The notes below the pieces were generated by a model that did not search any database, was not told where the DNA came from, and saw only the letters and a list, made by a program, of their open reading frames with translations. Made by a program: the position numbers and the translations under genes. Below are positions 24,832 through 34,270 of a stretch of DNA of 64,000 bases, one piece after another (position 1 is the first letter of the stretch; each line of letters starts with the position of its first letter). The stretch lies in NCBI GenBank assembly GCA_030651765.1, contig JAUSBY010000011.1, positions 1-64,000 of the forward strand, given 5' to 3'. Source of the DNA: Coriobacteriia bacterium (GTDB lineage Bacteria > Actinomycetota > Coriobacteriia > Anaerosomatales > Anaerosomataceae).

Positions 24832-26352
24832 CTAAAGGAAGTCGGCGATGTCCACGTTCAGACCGGCGGGATCGAGGCAGCGGAGCGCCGAGCGCCCGCC
24901 GCTGTCGGCGGTGATGCTGAGGTCGAGATCGACCGGCTCGATCATCGCTCCCGCGCTGTCCGCGATGATGCGCACGACAGGCCGGGCCGGATCCGATGGA
25001 CTCGGGCTGACCACGATCGCGGTCTCGCCCGTGCTCAGAAGCACCACCGAGCGCGGCGGGAAGTAGCCGAGCAGATCGACGAAGAGGCGCACGAGCGTCG
25101 GGTCGAGCGCGGTCCCGGCGTTGCGGACGACAACGCCCATCGCCTCGTCTTGCATGCGCGGTGCGCTATACGGGCGCTGCGAGGTCATAGCGTCGTAGGC
25201 GTCGGCCACCGCGACGATGCGGCTTGAGATGTGCTGCGCACGCTTGGGCTCGCGCTGCGGGTAGCCCGTCAGGTCGTACCGCATATGGTGCTCGAGAACA
25301 CACACGATCGATGCCCGGTCCAGACCGTTCGTAAGCGCGGTCATCTCGGCGCCGTGCACCGGATGGTGCCGGATATCCGCCCACTCGTCGCTGGTGAGCG
25401 GGCCCTCCTTGTTGAGCGTGGCCAGGTCGACGGACATCTTGCCGATATCGTGCAGCAGGGCGCCAACCCCGAGTGAGGACAGGAAGCGGTAGTCACGGGT
25501 GAGTTTGGAGCCCAGTGCCAGCGAGAGGATCGCGACGTTGACCGAGTGAAAGAACGTGTATTCGTCGAAGCTCTTGAGGCCGGAAAGTTCGAGCATCGCG
25601 AAACGATTGCGCAGGATGTTGTCCACGAGACTGCGCACCGTGCTCTTCACGTGGCCGGCGCTGATCATGTGATTGGAGCGGATCAGGCGCTCGAGCTCGC
25701 GGAGCAGATCGACCGCGCCGGTATACGTCGCCTTCGCGACCTGATCGCCGTCCCCCTCCGAAACGGTCACGTCGTCGCGAACGATGCTGACGGTGCTCAC
25801 CACGATGTGCGGCACGTTGGCGCGCTCCACGAGCGCCGACACGCCACCCTCGACAGACGCCACATCCTCGGCGCGCGCGCCGAGGACCGGGCCGAATCGC
25901 TCGATCTCGGCGGGCGTCACGTCACGCAGGAACGTTATGCTTCCGGCCCCGATCGCGCTGATGTCACGGATGAGCTGGTCGAACAGGACGCTGTCCTCGG
26001 CAAGCACCTGGCTGCCCAGTAGGACCTCTTCCTCGAAGAACGTCAGCGGCACGTCGGTGCCCTCGGCGTGGTAGAGCGCGAGGACATCGTGGAGCTCGCC
26101 TGCGGCCTCGCCCATCGCGGGGTGTCCCGGCGGGTAGAGGCGACACGCGCGACGGAGACTGTACAACCTCGTGAGTAGCTCCCGCGCCCGCGTCAGCTGC
26201 TTGGACGAGAACGTCTGCGTCCCGGACATGTCCTTCACTTCGGCGGTGATGCGCTCGATGTCGGACGCCGCGGCGGCGGCATCGTCCCTGTCACTGTGCG
26301 GCGTCCTGACTTCGGACTGATTCCCGGGGATGATGGGGTGCTCGTCGCTCAT
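24832..26352 (-). CDS. HD-GYP phosphodiesterase with YP-rich amino-terminal domain (module 1, protein B)
   Basis: A 506-residue soluble protein. Residues 50-185 form a domain shared with three other proteins in this window (CRLYPPGHPAM, then a GSQVL-type hairpin). Residues 245-435 are an HD-GYP domain with HSVNVA, LLHDIGK (near 300), HHPVHGAE, LEHHMRYDLTGYP and RIVAVADAYDAM. The GYP triad and metal-binding residues are intact, so c-di-GMP hydrolysis is plausible. A beta-rich tail follows. ATG 26352 overlaps the HEAT-protein stop by ATGA, so both are made together. Confidence 0.85.
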   Translation of the reverse strand: MSDEHPIIPGNQSEVRTPHSDRDDAAAAASDIERITAEVKDMSGTQTFSSKQLTRARELLTRLYSLRRACRLYPPGHPAMGEAAGELHDVLALYHAEGTDVPLTFFEEEVLLGSQVLAEDSVLFDQLIRDISAIGAGSITFLRDVTPAEIERFGPVLGARAEDVASVEGGVSALVERANVPHIVVSTVSIVRDDVTVSEGDGDQVAKATYTGAVDLLRELERLIRSNHMISAGHVKSTVRSLVDNILRNRFAMLELSGLKSFDEYTFFHSVNVAILSLALGSKLTRDYRFLSSLGVGALLHDIGKMSVDLATLNKEGPLTSDEWADIRHHPVHGAEMTALTNGLDRASIVCVLEHHMRYDLTGYPQREPKRAQHISSRIVAVADAYDAMTSQRPYSAPRMQDEAMGVVVRNAGTALDPTLVRLFVDLLGYFPPRSVVLLSTGETAIVVSPSPSDPARPVVRIIADSAGAMIEPVDLDLSITADSGGRSALRCLDPAGLNVDIADFL

Positions 26353-28508
26353 GCTCCACCTCCCGCCTTCAGGGCACGGTGCAAGCCCGCAAGCGCCGTC
26401 TCGGCAGCAGTGCGCAGTTCGCGCGATCTGCCGGTCCGAATGATGCCACGCTGACGGATGATGTCGTTGAGCACCGCCTCCGCCTCGGGATTGCCGAGTC
26501 GGCCGAGCGCCTCGATCGCCTCGATGCGGGCACCCACTTCGCGGTTGCCGCGACCCTCGCCGCGCGCCGCCTGCGAGAGCGCCGCGAGGGCCCCACCCGT
26601 GCCGAGCGTGCCGAGCAGCCGTGCCGCGAGGCCCACGTTCTGCGCGTCCTCGTCGGCGAGCGCCGCGATGAGCATCTCACCGGCAAGGCGGTCACGTATC
26701 CCGGCAACGGCCCTGATCGTCTCACGACGCACGCGGGAGTCGCTGTGACGCAGCGTGCGCGCGAGGTGAGGCACCGCATCGGGACGGCGTGTCGAGCCCA
26801 GAATGGCGACGACGTTGCGCACGAAGTACCACCGGGGATCCGCCACACGCGCGCCGAGCGTGCTGATGTGCCGGGGTGCTATAGACGAGACCAGGTCGAC
26901 GAGCGCCTTGCGAGCCGCCATGTCCGGCTCGTCGGCCAGCACCTCGAGCAGCGGGCTGATCGTGTGCTCGCCCAGTGTGTTGAGCAGCCTCTTGCACGCC
27001 TCGTGCTCGACCGTGCCGGCATCGTGCCGCCTGAGCGCGGCCGTCAGCTCTCGCATGTGTCGTGGTCGAGCCATCGTGACAAGAGCGTCGTGCACGCGTT
27101 GGCGCTGCGCGGGTTCGAGCGTCTCATCTTCCAGGAGCGCGGCAAACGCACCGGCAGCGTCGGCAGCATCCTCGTACTCGCCCCACTCCAGCAACAGGCC
27201 GAGTCCGTCCTCCACGATCGCCATGAGGGACGTGAACATCTCGGGACGGCGCTCGATCGAGATGAGCGTGACGATGCCGAGCATGATGTCGCCGTCGGAG
27301 ATGCCGACGGCGACCTCGGCCCGCACCGCAGCCACGTCGTCGCCTTCGGCCTCGGCCGCCACGGGAGCGAGGTCGACCAGCCGCAGAACGTTCTCCACGC
27401 TCTCGACCCGCTCATCGGCGGGAGGCAATGCGCCCAGCCGCGCTGGCGCCGCGTTCTCCAGGACCGTTGCGATGGTCGACTCGTCGGCACCGGCCCGGCG
27501 CATGGCGTCTTCGGCAGCGCCAAGGACCTCCTCCTTGGGCCGCAAGGTGATCACGGCGAGGTTCCGGATGGCCCGAGACAGGCCGTCTCTCGAGACCGGG
27601 TCGGGACTCATGCCCTCGACGAGCGCGTTGCACAGCTCGCTTAGCTCGAACTGCCTGAGCACGCTTGCCACCGACTCGTCGAGCCGCGCGTCGGGCAGCA
27701 ACCGCTCGACGAGCACGTCGCGACGGACGTCCGGATCGAGTGAGAGCAGGCTCTCCGCAATCGACCTGAACAGCGCGGGCTGGTCCTCGGACAGCTCGCC
27801 GTACGCTATGTGCGCAAGCGACACGACCCTCCCGGCGATCAGCCTGGTAAGCGGACGACCACCGCGGCCCGACGCGGCAAGATCGCCCAGGTAGCGCGAG
27901 ACCAGGCGCGGGTTCTGCACGAACCGCACGAGGATCCGCTGGTCGCGCGGCCGAGCGCCGTAGGCCGACTCGACGAGCTCGTCGATCCGCTCGTGCGCCG
28001 GCGGCCACTCCTCATCCGGGATGGCAGGATCGCTCTCGGGGATCAGCTCGGTGTCTACGATCTTCGTGGCGACGAGGCTCACGCTGATCCCGTCCACCTG
28101 CAGATCCCACAGGCGCTGCTCGAAACCACCGGAGGCCTGGATCTCCTCGGCAGACTCCTGCAAGACACGCAGGAACCCGACGACCTGCTTCGGGGTCACC
28201 GAAGCGTGGAAGCGCACGTCGGCAAGCGACCGATGATAGAACTCGCGCGCAAAGGACTCGAATACCTTTTGCCCCGGCAGTACCGGAAGCGCACCGTACA
28301 ACAGCCCGGTCTTCGCTACCTGGAACTTCAACTCCGAGCGCTCCCGAAGCAGCCCGCGCAGCATGCCGATCAGAACCGCGGCATTCTCGAGAGGAATGTC
28401 GCTCGCGGCAGGATAGAGCTGCACCGCCTTGTACGTGACGAGAAGATGCTTGACGAAGCGTTCAACAGCCTCGGGTGCCTTCTCGGGTTTGGACTCGCCT
28501 GTGTACAT
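26349..28508 (-). CDS. HEAT-repeat protein with YP-rich amino-terminal domain (module 1, protein A)
   Basis: The 719 residues have an amino-terminal domain of about 150 residues with LLVTYKAVQLYPAASDIPLE, the segment that recurs in all four module proteins. A long all-helical body follows, whose last 250 residues are clear HEAT/armadillo repeats (VRRETIRAVAGI, AIEALGRLGNPEAEAVL). The end, IIRQRGIIRTGRSREL, is mirrored in the second module. There is no catalytic motif; a scaffold for the coupled HD-GYP enzyme is the best guess. ATG 28508 is chosen over 28535 because AGGAAG lies upstream and the conserved part begins there. Confidence 0.75.
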   Translation of the reverse strand: MYTGESKPEKAPEAVERFVKHLLVTYKAVQLYPAASDIPLENAAVLIGMLRGLLRERSELKFQVAKTGLLYGALPVLPGQKVFESFAREFYHRSLADVRFHASVTPKQVVGFLRVLQESAEEIQASGGFEQRLWDLQVDGISVSLVATKIVDTELIPESDPAIPDEEWPPAHERIDELVESAYGARPRDQRILVRFVQNPRLVSRYLGDLAASGRGGRPLTRLIAGRVVSLAHIAYGELSEDQPALFRSIAESLLSLDPDVRRDVLVERLLPDARLDESVASVLRQFELSELCNALVEGMSPDPVSRDGLSRAIRNLAVITLRPKEEVLGAAEDAMRRAGADESTIATVLENAAPARLGALPPADERVESVENVLRLVDLAPVAAEAEGDDVAAVRAEVAVGISDGDIMLGIVTLISIERRPEMFTSLMAIVEDGLGLLLEWGEYEDAADAAGAFAALLEDETLEPAQRQRVHDALVTMARPRHMRELTAALRRHDAGTVEHEACKRLLNTLGEHTISPLLEVLADEPDMAARKALVDLVSSIAPRHISTLGARVADPRWYFVRNVVAILGSTRRPDAVPHLARTLRHSDSRVRRETIRAVAGIRDRLAGEMLIAALADEDAQNVGLAARLLGTLGTGGALAALSQAARGEGRGNREVGARIEAIEALGRLGNPEAEAVLNDIIRQRGIIRTGRSRELRTAAETALAGLHRALKAGGGA

Positions 28509-28569
28509 CGACTCACTTCCTGCAGCGGAGCGCACGCCATCAATTATGCCGCTTACGCGCGGCCGGTGC

Positions 28570-28575
28570 TATCAT
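28570..28575 (+). promoter_or_regulatory. Extended -10 element close to the maf start
   Basis: TGCTATCAT (extended -10, TATCAT at 28570-28575) ends 8 bp before ATG 28584. Transcription would start within a few bases of the start codon, implying a leaderless maf mRNA. There is no ribosome site upstream of the ATG and no clear -35 box. Confidence 0.4.
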
Positions 28576-28583
28576 CGCTGACC

Positions 28584-29258
28584 ATGGACGCTCCCTTCGT
28601 GCTTCTCGCGTCGGCGTCTCCCCGGCGCCGCCGGCTCATCGAATGGCTCGGGCTCGGCATCGGTGTCATGTCGGTCGACACCCCCGAGGATCTCGGCGCG
28701 CCGCTCGAGCCCGGCCCGCTCGCTGCGTCGCTCGCCGCCGAGAAGGCGCTGGCCGCCCGGGCGGTGTCCGGTGACGGACCGCTGATCCTCGCATTCGACA
28801 CCGTCGTGGTCTCGGACGGCATCGTGCTCGGCAAACCGGCCAACGAGGCCGACGCCCGCCGCATGCTCGGCAGCCTTGCCGGCCGCACGCACGAGGTCGT
28901 GACCGGCGTGGCGCTCCTCCCTGACGGCGCGACCGCTCCGGATACCTTCGTCACGACCACCCGGGTCGCGATGCGCGCGCTCGACGACGCGACGACGGAC
29001 GCGTGGATCGCCCGGGGTGAGTACCTGGGGTGCGCCGGCGCCTACAACATCGAACACCATCTCGCCAGCGTGGCCGATGACGAGTGTTTCCAGAATGTGG
29101 CAGGCTTGCCTCTGTGCCACCTGTACGCCGAACTGGCCTCCGGTCGCGCCGGTACGATCCCCCAGGGGCTCGTCGTGCCGATTCGTGCGTGCGACGCGGC
29201 GCTCGACCGCCGCTGCCTGCTCGGGCCGCGGGTATGCGGAATCGGGCCCCGAATCTAG
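28584..29258 (+). CDS. maf: Maf/YceF-like nucleoside triphosphate pyrophosphatase
   Basis: The 224 residues match Maf house-cleaning pyrophosphatases, which hydrolyse non-canonical or m7G-type nucleotides to monophosphates. Seen are the amino-terminal LLASASPRRRRLIEWLG, AFDTVVVSDGIVLGKP (catalytic Asp) and, near the end, GEYLGCAGAYNIEH and NVAGLPLCHLYAEL. The usual SPRR-downstream Asp-Glu pair is degenerate. About 30 extra residues follow the family end. The gene overlaps the convergent methyltransferase by 4 bp and is divergent from the HEAT gene. Confidence 0.85.
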   Translation: MDAPFVLLASASPRRRRLIEWLGLGIGVMSVDTPEDLGAPLEPGPLAASLAAEKALAARAVSGDGPLILAFDTVVVSDGIVLGKPANEADARRMLGSLAGRTHEVVTGVALLPDGATAPDTFVTTTRVAMRALDDATTDAWIARGEYLGCAGAYNIEHHLASVADDECFQNVAGLPLCHLYAELASGRAGTIPQGLVVPIRACDAALDRRCLLGPRVCGIGPRI

Positions 29259-30088
29259 CGCAGGGCCTTCACGGCCACCACGATGATGCTCTCGTCGGAA
29301 TCCGCTTCCAGCAGGCGTCCCGTGTGATCGCCGAGGACACGCACGTCTGCGAAGCCGGCGCTCTCGAGTTCACGCGTGATCATCTCGGGCACCATGGCGA
29401 AGTGCAGCGATCGGCGCGACCGCACACTCCAGCCGCCGGACGGATCCGCCTCGAGCGTCGTGGGCCAGCTCTCGATCGTGTGCTCGCCCTCCCGCACGCT
29501 GGCATCGCGAACAAGGGTGACGAAGTCGAACAGGACGCCGTCGCCCTCCGGGGTGTAGTCGAGCAGACGCAGGAAGAACTTGTCGCCGGCGGACGTCTGT
29601 CTGAACACCGGCGACATCGTGCGGATCCGCTGCGTGATGAGCCGGTGATGGTTGAGGTAGTGCAGCACGAGCAGCCCGCCCGGAACGAGCGCTTCGGCGA
29701 AGTCCCGCAGCGCATCATGGAGTCCCCGCAGCGAGCGCACGTGCGGGAGCGCATTGCCGGTGCAGGTGATGGCGTCCACCGGTGCGCCGACGATGCGCGC
29801 GACGTCGCCGAAGCTGCCCTCGACGATGCGGACGTCACTTCCCAGCCGCCGGGCGTTCTCGCGCGCCAGCTCGAGCATGTCCTCGCTCGGATCGATCGCC
29901 CAGACGTCGAGGCCCCACGAGCGGTACAAGATAGCGTGGCGTGCACTGCCGGCTCCCACGTCCGCCACCGACCGCACGTCGTAGCCGGCGAAGAGCCCCT
30001 CGAGAAACGGCGCTTCGCGCGCGAGACGGCGGTCCCAGTCGACGAGCTCATCGTATTCGCGCTCGTCGTTGTGTCGCGTCCAGCTCAT
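29255..30088 (-). CDS. Class I SAM-dependent methyltransferase
   Basis: The 277 residues have a Rossmann-type methyltransferase core: motif I VADVGAGSARHA, acidic loop VWAIDPSEDML, motif II region ITCTGNALPHV and post-motif LLVLHYLNHH. The C-terminal half is a beta-rich lid. The substrate is unknown; small-molecule or lipid targets are common for this shape. It starts with ATG 12 bp after the amidohydrolase gene and is probably cotranscribed with it. Confidence 0.8.
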   Translation of the reverse strand: MSWTRHNDEREYDELVDWDRRLAREAPFLEGLFAGYDVRSVADVGAGSARHAILYRSWGLDVWAIDPSEDMLELARENARRLGSDVRIVEGSFGDVARIVGAPVDAITCTGNALPHVRSLRGLHDALRDFAEALVPGGLLVLHYLNHHRLITQRIRTMSPVFRQTSAGDKFFLRLLDYTPEGDGVLFDFVTLVRDASVREGEHTIESWPTTLEADPSGGWSVRSRRSLHFAMVPEMITRELESAGFADVRVLGDHTGRLLEADSDESIIVVAVKALR

Positions 30089-30100
30089 CGCCGCCCCTCC

Positions 30101-31042
30101 TTAGACGTCCAGGCGGAAGATCCGCACGGCGTTGGCACGAAGCACACGATCGCGATCGTGATCGGAGAGGCCGAGTTCCTCGAGCGTTCGACGCTGCTGG
30201 AATGCGATCCACTTCCGGTACGGTCCCGTGGTGCCCGAGTCGGTGCCGAAGAGCACCCGTTCCGGACCGAGCGCGGTCAGAGCCCGATCGAAGACCTGCG
30301 CCAGCGTGTAACCGTGCGGATCGTAGTCCATCCAGTTGTTAGTGCCCGACGAATCCAGACACACGTTCTTGCACTGATAGCCGACACGCAGCGCCTCGTG
30401 CAGGTATCCCGCGCCGAAGTGCGCGATGACGAACGTGATCTCCGGGAAGTCGCGAGCCACGGGCGAAAGGTCGGTGGGGTCCGCATAGCGCAGGTCGCCC
30501 TGCGGGTCGACCGTCACTCCGTAATGGACCGTGATCGCGGCACCGAGCTCGGCGGCCTTCTCGAAGAACGGACGGCATGCCGGGTCCGAGAGCCTGAAGC
30601 AGCGGTTCACCGGCAGCAGCTTCACTCCCTTGAAACCCGCAGCCATCTCTCGCTCGAGCAGCGCCGGCGCGTCGGGCAGCCGTGGGTCGAGATTGCACAA
30701 CGCCGCGACGCGTCCTTGGGAGGCGTTGATGAAATCGCGCATGTACTGCGAGTCGGGCAGCACCGAGACCACAACCGCGCGTGCGATGTCCGCGTCATCG
30801 AGGCGCCGAGCGTACCACTCGGCCATCTTCTCCGGTCCGAGGTCTGGCAGAGCCTCCTGGCGACGGCCGAACGTGCCCTCCTCGAGCGCCTTCTTCCACC
30901 GGGGGTTCGCCTCGGGATTCTTGTCGACGAACTCGCGGAACAGCGGAAGCGCGAACAGATGGACGTGCGCGTCGATCACGTCACCGGGAACGGTGCCACG
31001 CCCCTCAACGTTCTTGGGTGCACCACCGCTTCCGAGGCTCAC
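30101..31042 (-). CDS. Amidohydrolase-2 family metal-dependent hydrolase
   Basis: A 313-residue TIM-barrel hydrolase or decarboxylase: the amino-terminal metal motif DAHVHLF, KGVKLLPVNRCF, TVHYG, FVIAHFGAGY (metal His) and LFGTDSG (catalytic Asp). The ACMSD-like family includes decarboxylases and lactonases; the substrate is not evident. It starts at GTG 31042, overlapping the PspC gene stop by GTGA, which links it to an otherwise envelope-related group. Confidence 0.82.
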   Translation of the reverse strand: MSLGSGGAPKNVEGRGTVPGDVIDAHVHLFALPLFREFVDKNPEANPRWKKALEEGTFGRRQEALPDLGPEKMAEWYARRLDDADIARAVVVSVLPDSQYMRDFINASQGRVAALCNLDPRLPDAPALLEREMAAGFKGVKLLPVNRCFRLSDPACRPFFEKAAELGAAITVHYGVTVDPQGDLRYADPTDLSPVARDFPEITFVIAHFGAGYLHEALRVGYQCKNVCLDSSGTNNWMDYDPHGYTLAQVFDRALTALGPERVLFGTDSGTTGPYRKWIAFQQRRTLEELGLSDHDRDRVLRANAVRIFRLDV

Positions 31043-31596
31043 CGGTCCGCGCTGGTCTCATCCACCGGCGCAGGGGGTTCGGGCGCGGGTCCGGGCGACT
31101 CGGGGACCTGTGACTGCGGCCAGGCCACGGGTGCCGCGGGCACAGCCGCCACGCCCTTGGGCGCCTGCGGTACGACGATAGCCAACACGATGTAGGCAGC
31201 GATAAGGCCGCCGACGTCGAACAGCACGACGAGCGCGATGAACGCGAGCCGCAGGAGCGTGACATCCACGCCGAAGTAGTCTGCAAGCCCGCCGAGCACT
31301 CCCGCGAGCCACTTGTCGTCGCGGGAGCGGTAGAGCCTGGTCCCGCGCTTCGGCGTGCTGAAGCCCCTACCCGACTGCGACCACCAGATGAGCACCACGC
31401 CGATGAGCACGATCCCTATGCCGACCCGTGCCTTGACGATGAAGTCCCACATGTAGCCGAGGGGCCACGGGACGATCCCGAGATTTCGGGCGCCCAGGAA
31501 GAAACCCGCTGCGATCAGCACGGCCCCAAGAATGACCCAGCCGGTCGAATCGTGGTCGCCCGTAGGGTTCGTCTGCTGGTGCTGGTCCTCTGTCAC
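31039..31596 (-). CDS. PspC-domain membrane protein
   Basis: The 185 residues have two membrane segments in the first half, then a PspC domain (LYRSRDDKWLAGVLGGLADY, followed by FGVDVTLLRLAF and a further membrane pair) and a Pro-rich tail. PspC proteins sense envelope stress. It is 9 bp downstream of the LiaF-like gene, a pairing common in Gram-positive envelope-stress systems. Confidence 0.85.
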   Translation of the reverse strand: MTEDQHQQTNPTGDHDSTGWVILGAVLIAAGFFLGARNLGIVPWPLGYMWDFIVKARVGIGIVLIGVVLIWWSQSGRGFSTPKRGTRLYRSRDDKWLAGVLGGLADYFGVDVTLLRLAFIALVVLFDVGGLIAAYIVLAIVVPQAPKGVAAVPAAPVAWPQSQVPESPGPAPEPPAPVDETSADR

Positions 31597-31605
31597 GATG
31601 ACCTC

Positions 31606-32793
31606 CTAGTAGTATTCGAGAGTGATACTGCCGATACCTGACTCGACATCGATGTCCCAGTAGGCGCCCGACGTCCGGAAACCGTCGCTCTCATAGGTCC
31701 GGGTGTCGCCGTCACGGCCGCTCTTCCACTCACCACGTGCGGTCACACCCGACAGACCCTGGCTGACGTTCACACGGACGCTGTCCCCCTCGGGAACCCG
31801 CAGCGTCAACGCGGAGACGCCCGCCTTGACGCGCACGTCCACGGGACCACGCAGACCCGATGCCGCCGCCTCGCCGAACGTGAGCCGGCCCTCCGAGACC
31901 CCGGCGTCGAAGGTCACGGCTTCGACGGCCAGGTCCCGCAGGTCCACGTCGTAACTCGAGACACCCGCCTCGACCGTCAGATCCCACACGACATCGGAGT
32001 CCAGCGTCACATCGAGCCGCGTGTCCCCGACACCGGGCATCCACGTCCCACTGCCGAGTCCGGCGCTCACGAGCGCGTGAGAACGGTCGATCGTCACGTC
32101 GAACTCAGGCGTGAACGGCGAGCGACCCGATGCGGTGACCAGGTCGTCACCGGCCGTGAGCTTGAGCACCCCGACGCCACCCTTGATGACAGCCGTGCCC
32201 TCGGTGACCTGCGCGTCGTGCGGAGCCTCGCCCGAGAATGTCTCGGCTGCTCCACTCACGGGCACGAGAAACGACCACCCGGCCGTCGGCGTCATCGCGA
32301 GTGCGCCGTACGCAAGCCCGGCGATCACCACGAAACTGCCGAGGGTGCGGATCCCCTCGGACTTCATGCCCTTGCCCGCGATCTCAAGACCGAGCGCTAC
32401 GAGCAGCAGCGGCCACAGACGGAAGATGTTGAGCCACGCGTTCCAGCCTATGTAGCCGAGCATCTGCCCGAGGAAGATCAGGCCGATAGTGACGGTCGTG
32501 AGCCCCTCGGCGGCATCCTTGACAGACCATCTCCCGGTGCCGGTGCCGAACATCGATCTGACACCGAACACGACGATGATGAGTGGCCAGTAGCGCCAGA
32601 TGGCGATCCCCGGCACGAACTGGTTGATGAGCAGGAGACCGCCGAGTGCGACCAGTGCCGCTCCCCACAGCACCGCTCCACGCCGAACGCGAGCGGCCGG
32701 TGCCGCGGCCACTGGTGGCGGTGAAGTATCCGGCGCGGCGGCCGGTATCGGCGGCTCTGTGGGCGCAAACGGCACCCCGTTGTGTTCCGTCAT
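31606..32793 (-). CDS. LiaF-like membrane protein with beta-helical extracytoplasmic domain
   Basis: The 395 residues have a Pro/Ala-rich amino tail and four membrane segments (about 38-175, with RYWPLIIVVFGV and RLWPLLLVALGL repeats typical of LiaF/DUF5668). A C-terminal repetitive beta domain follows (VSSYDVDLRDLAVEAVTFDA, VKAGVSALTLRVPEG). LiaF-like proteins restrain LiaRS-type envelope responses. ATG 32793 has CAGGAG five bases upstream. No LiaRS pair lies in the window; the PspC gene is next. Confidence 0.78.
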   Translation of the reverse strand: MTEHNGVPFAPTEPPIPAAAPDTSPPPVAAAPAARVRRGAVLWGAALVALGGLLLINQFVPGIAIWRYWPLIIVVFGVRSMFGTGTGRWSVKDAAEGLTTVTIGLIFLGQMLGYIGWNAWLNIFRLWPLLLVALGLEIAGKGMKSEGIRTLGSFVVIAGLAYGALAMTPTAGWSFLVPVSGAAETFSGEAPHDAQVTEGTAVIKGGVGVLKLTAGDDLVTASGRSPFTPEFDVTIDRSHALVSAGLGSGTWMPGVGDTRLDVTLDSDVVWDLTVEAGVSSYDVDLRDLAVEAVTFDAGVSEGRLTFGEAAASGLRGPVDVRVKAGVSALTLRVPEGDSVRVNVSQGLSGVTARGEWKSGRDGDTRTYESDGFRTSGAYWDIDVESGIGSITLEYY

Positions 32794-32838
32794 CGCGACT
32801 CCTGTTGTTCGGGCGGACAGCACACCCCGCGCTGGACG

Positions 32839-34164
32839 TCAGTCGGACGCCGTCGTATTCGCTCCGTCGGCGCCCATCGTCCTAGATACCCGAAGTCGGG
32901 CGATCCTTCTCCGCCTGACGACATCGACCCGCACGACGAGGTCGTGGTAGAGCACGGTCTCACCCTCGGACGGGATATGACCGAGCTCGACGAGGACCCA
33001 TCCGGCGACGGTCTCGTACTCATCGGAGAACGGCAGGTCCCATCCGAGCGTCTCGTTGGCCTCGTGAACCGAGAGCAAACCATCTACGACCCACTCGTCC
33101 GGACCGAGCGAAGTGATGTACCGGCGCTCGCGGTCGAACTCATCGGCGATCTCCCCGATGATCTCCTCCACGATGTCCTCGATGGTGGCCAGACCAGCCG
33201 TGCCCCCGTACTCGTCGACCACGATCGCGAGGTGGTTGTGCGCCCGCTGCATGTCGTTGAGCATCGCCAGGATCGGCTTCGTCTCGGGAACGAAGACAGC
33301 CGGTCTCACGAAGACCGCGACCGGCTCGTCCATCAGGCCCTCGGAGGCCGGGCCGACCAGGTCTTTGAGCATCGCGATCCCGACGATGGAGTCGGCGTCC
33401 TCCCCGAAGACCGGAAGCCGCGAGTACCCGGACGTACGGAATGTCTCGATCGCCTCACGCAACGGCGTGGAGTCCTGGAGCATCAGCATGTCGACGCGCG
33501 GGACCATGATCTCCTTGGCCACCATGTCGCCAAGCTCGAATATCTCGTGGATCATGCGCTTCTCGTCTTCGAGCAGCGTGCCCTGCTCGGTGACGAGCAG
33601 CTTGATCTCCTCCTCGGTTACGCCCGGACGGACCGAGCCCGGACGTACGCCGAGAAGCCGTGCGGCCGCATTCGTGGAGTGCGCGAGGACCCAGATGAGC
33701 GGTGCGGTAAGGCGCTGCAGGAGCGTGACCGGTCCCGAGACGGCCTTGGCGACCTTCTCGGCGCTCTGCAGTCCGAGCCGCTTGGGCGCGAGCTCCCCGA
33801 ACACGAGCGTCACGTACGAGATGACGAGCGTCACGAGGAACACCGCGAGCCCTGACGCGATCGAACTCACCCACGTCACGCCTAGCGTGCCAAGCCACCG
33901 GGCCACCGGTTCCGCGAGCGTGACGGCGGCGGTGGCCGAAGCTCCGAAGCCCACCAGCGTGATGCCGACCTGGATAGCCGCCAGGAACCGCGACGGGTCC
34001 TCGGTCAGCCGCAGGACGGCCCGCGCACGGGTTGAGCCGGCATCAGCTTCCATCTTGATCGCAGCGCGGCGCGCGCTCACGAGCGCGATCTCGGCGGCGG
34101 CCAGATAGCCGTTGGCCACGATCAGGACGATGACGAGCAGTATCTGTGCGGTGAGCCCATTCAT
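32839..34164 (-). CDS. CorC/HlyC/CNNM-family transporter-associated protein
   Basis: The 441 residues match the CNNM/CorB (DUF21) family. A three- or four-helix DUF21 membrane domain (residues 1-190, with VGFGASATAAVTLAEPVA and VFGELAPKRLG) precedes a CBS pair (about 205-330, MVPRVDMLML and VDEYGGTAGLATIEDI) and a C-terminal CorC_HlyC domain (WVVDGLLSV). CNNM proteins move or regulate Mg2+. ATG 34164; the longer upstream frame has no conserved content. It is divergent from the second HEAT-repeat gene. Confidence 0.9.
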   Translation of the reverse strand: MNGLTAQILLVIVLIVANGYLAAAEIALVSARRAAIKMEADAGSTRARAVLRLTEDPSRFLAAIQVGITLVGFGASATAAVTLAEPVARWLGTLGVTWVSSIASGLAVFLVTLVISYVTLVFGELAPKRLGLQSAEKVAKAVSGPVTLLQRLTAPLIWVLAHSTNAAARLLGVRPGSVRPGVTEEEIKLLVTEQGTLLEDEKRMIHEIFELGDMVAKEIMVPRVDMLMLQDSTPLREAIETFRTSGYSRLPVFGEDADSIVGIAMLKDLVGPASEGLMDEPVAVFVRPAVFVPETKPILAMLNDMQRAHNHLAIVVDEYGGTAGLATIEDIVEEIIGEIADEFDRERRYITSLGPDEWVVDGLLSVHEANETLGWDLPFSDEYETVAGWVLVELGHIPSEGETVLYHDLVVRVDVVRRRRIARLRVSRTMGADGANTTASD

Positions 34165-34270
34165 GCCGATAAGGGTAGCAGGAAGCGGGCGGTATGGTGC
34201 GGTGCTGGTGGACGGACACCGGACGTTCGCCGAGAATCGAGCACGACACCGAACCGGGGGTGATTCCTGG

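Noticed and set aside
29084-31195. A 703-codon plus-strand frame over maf, methyltransferase, amidohydrolase and PspC genes
   Set aside because: It crosses several genuine genes in other frames and shows no protein family signal.
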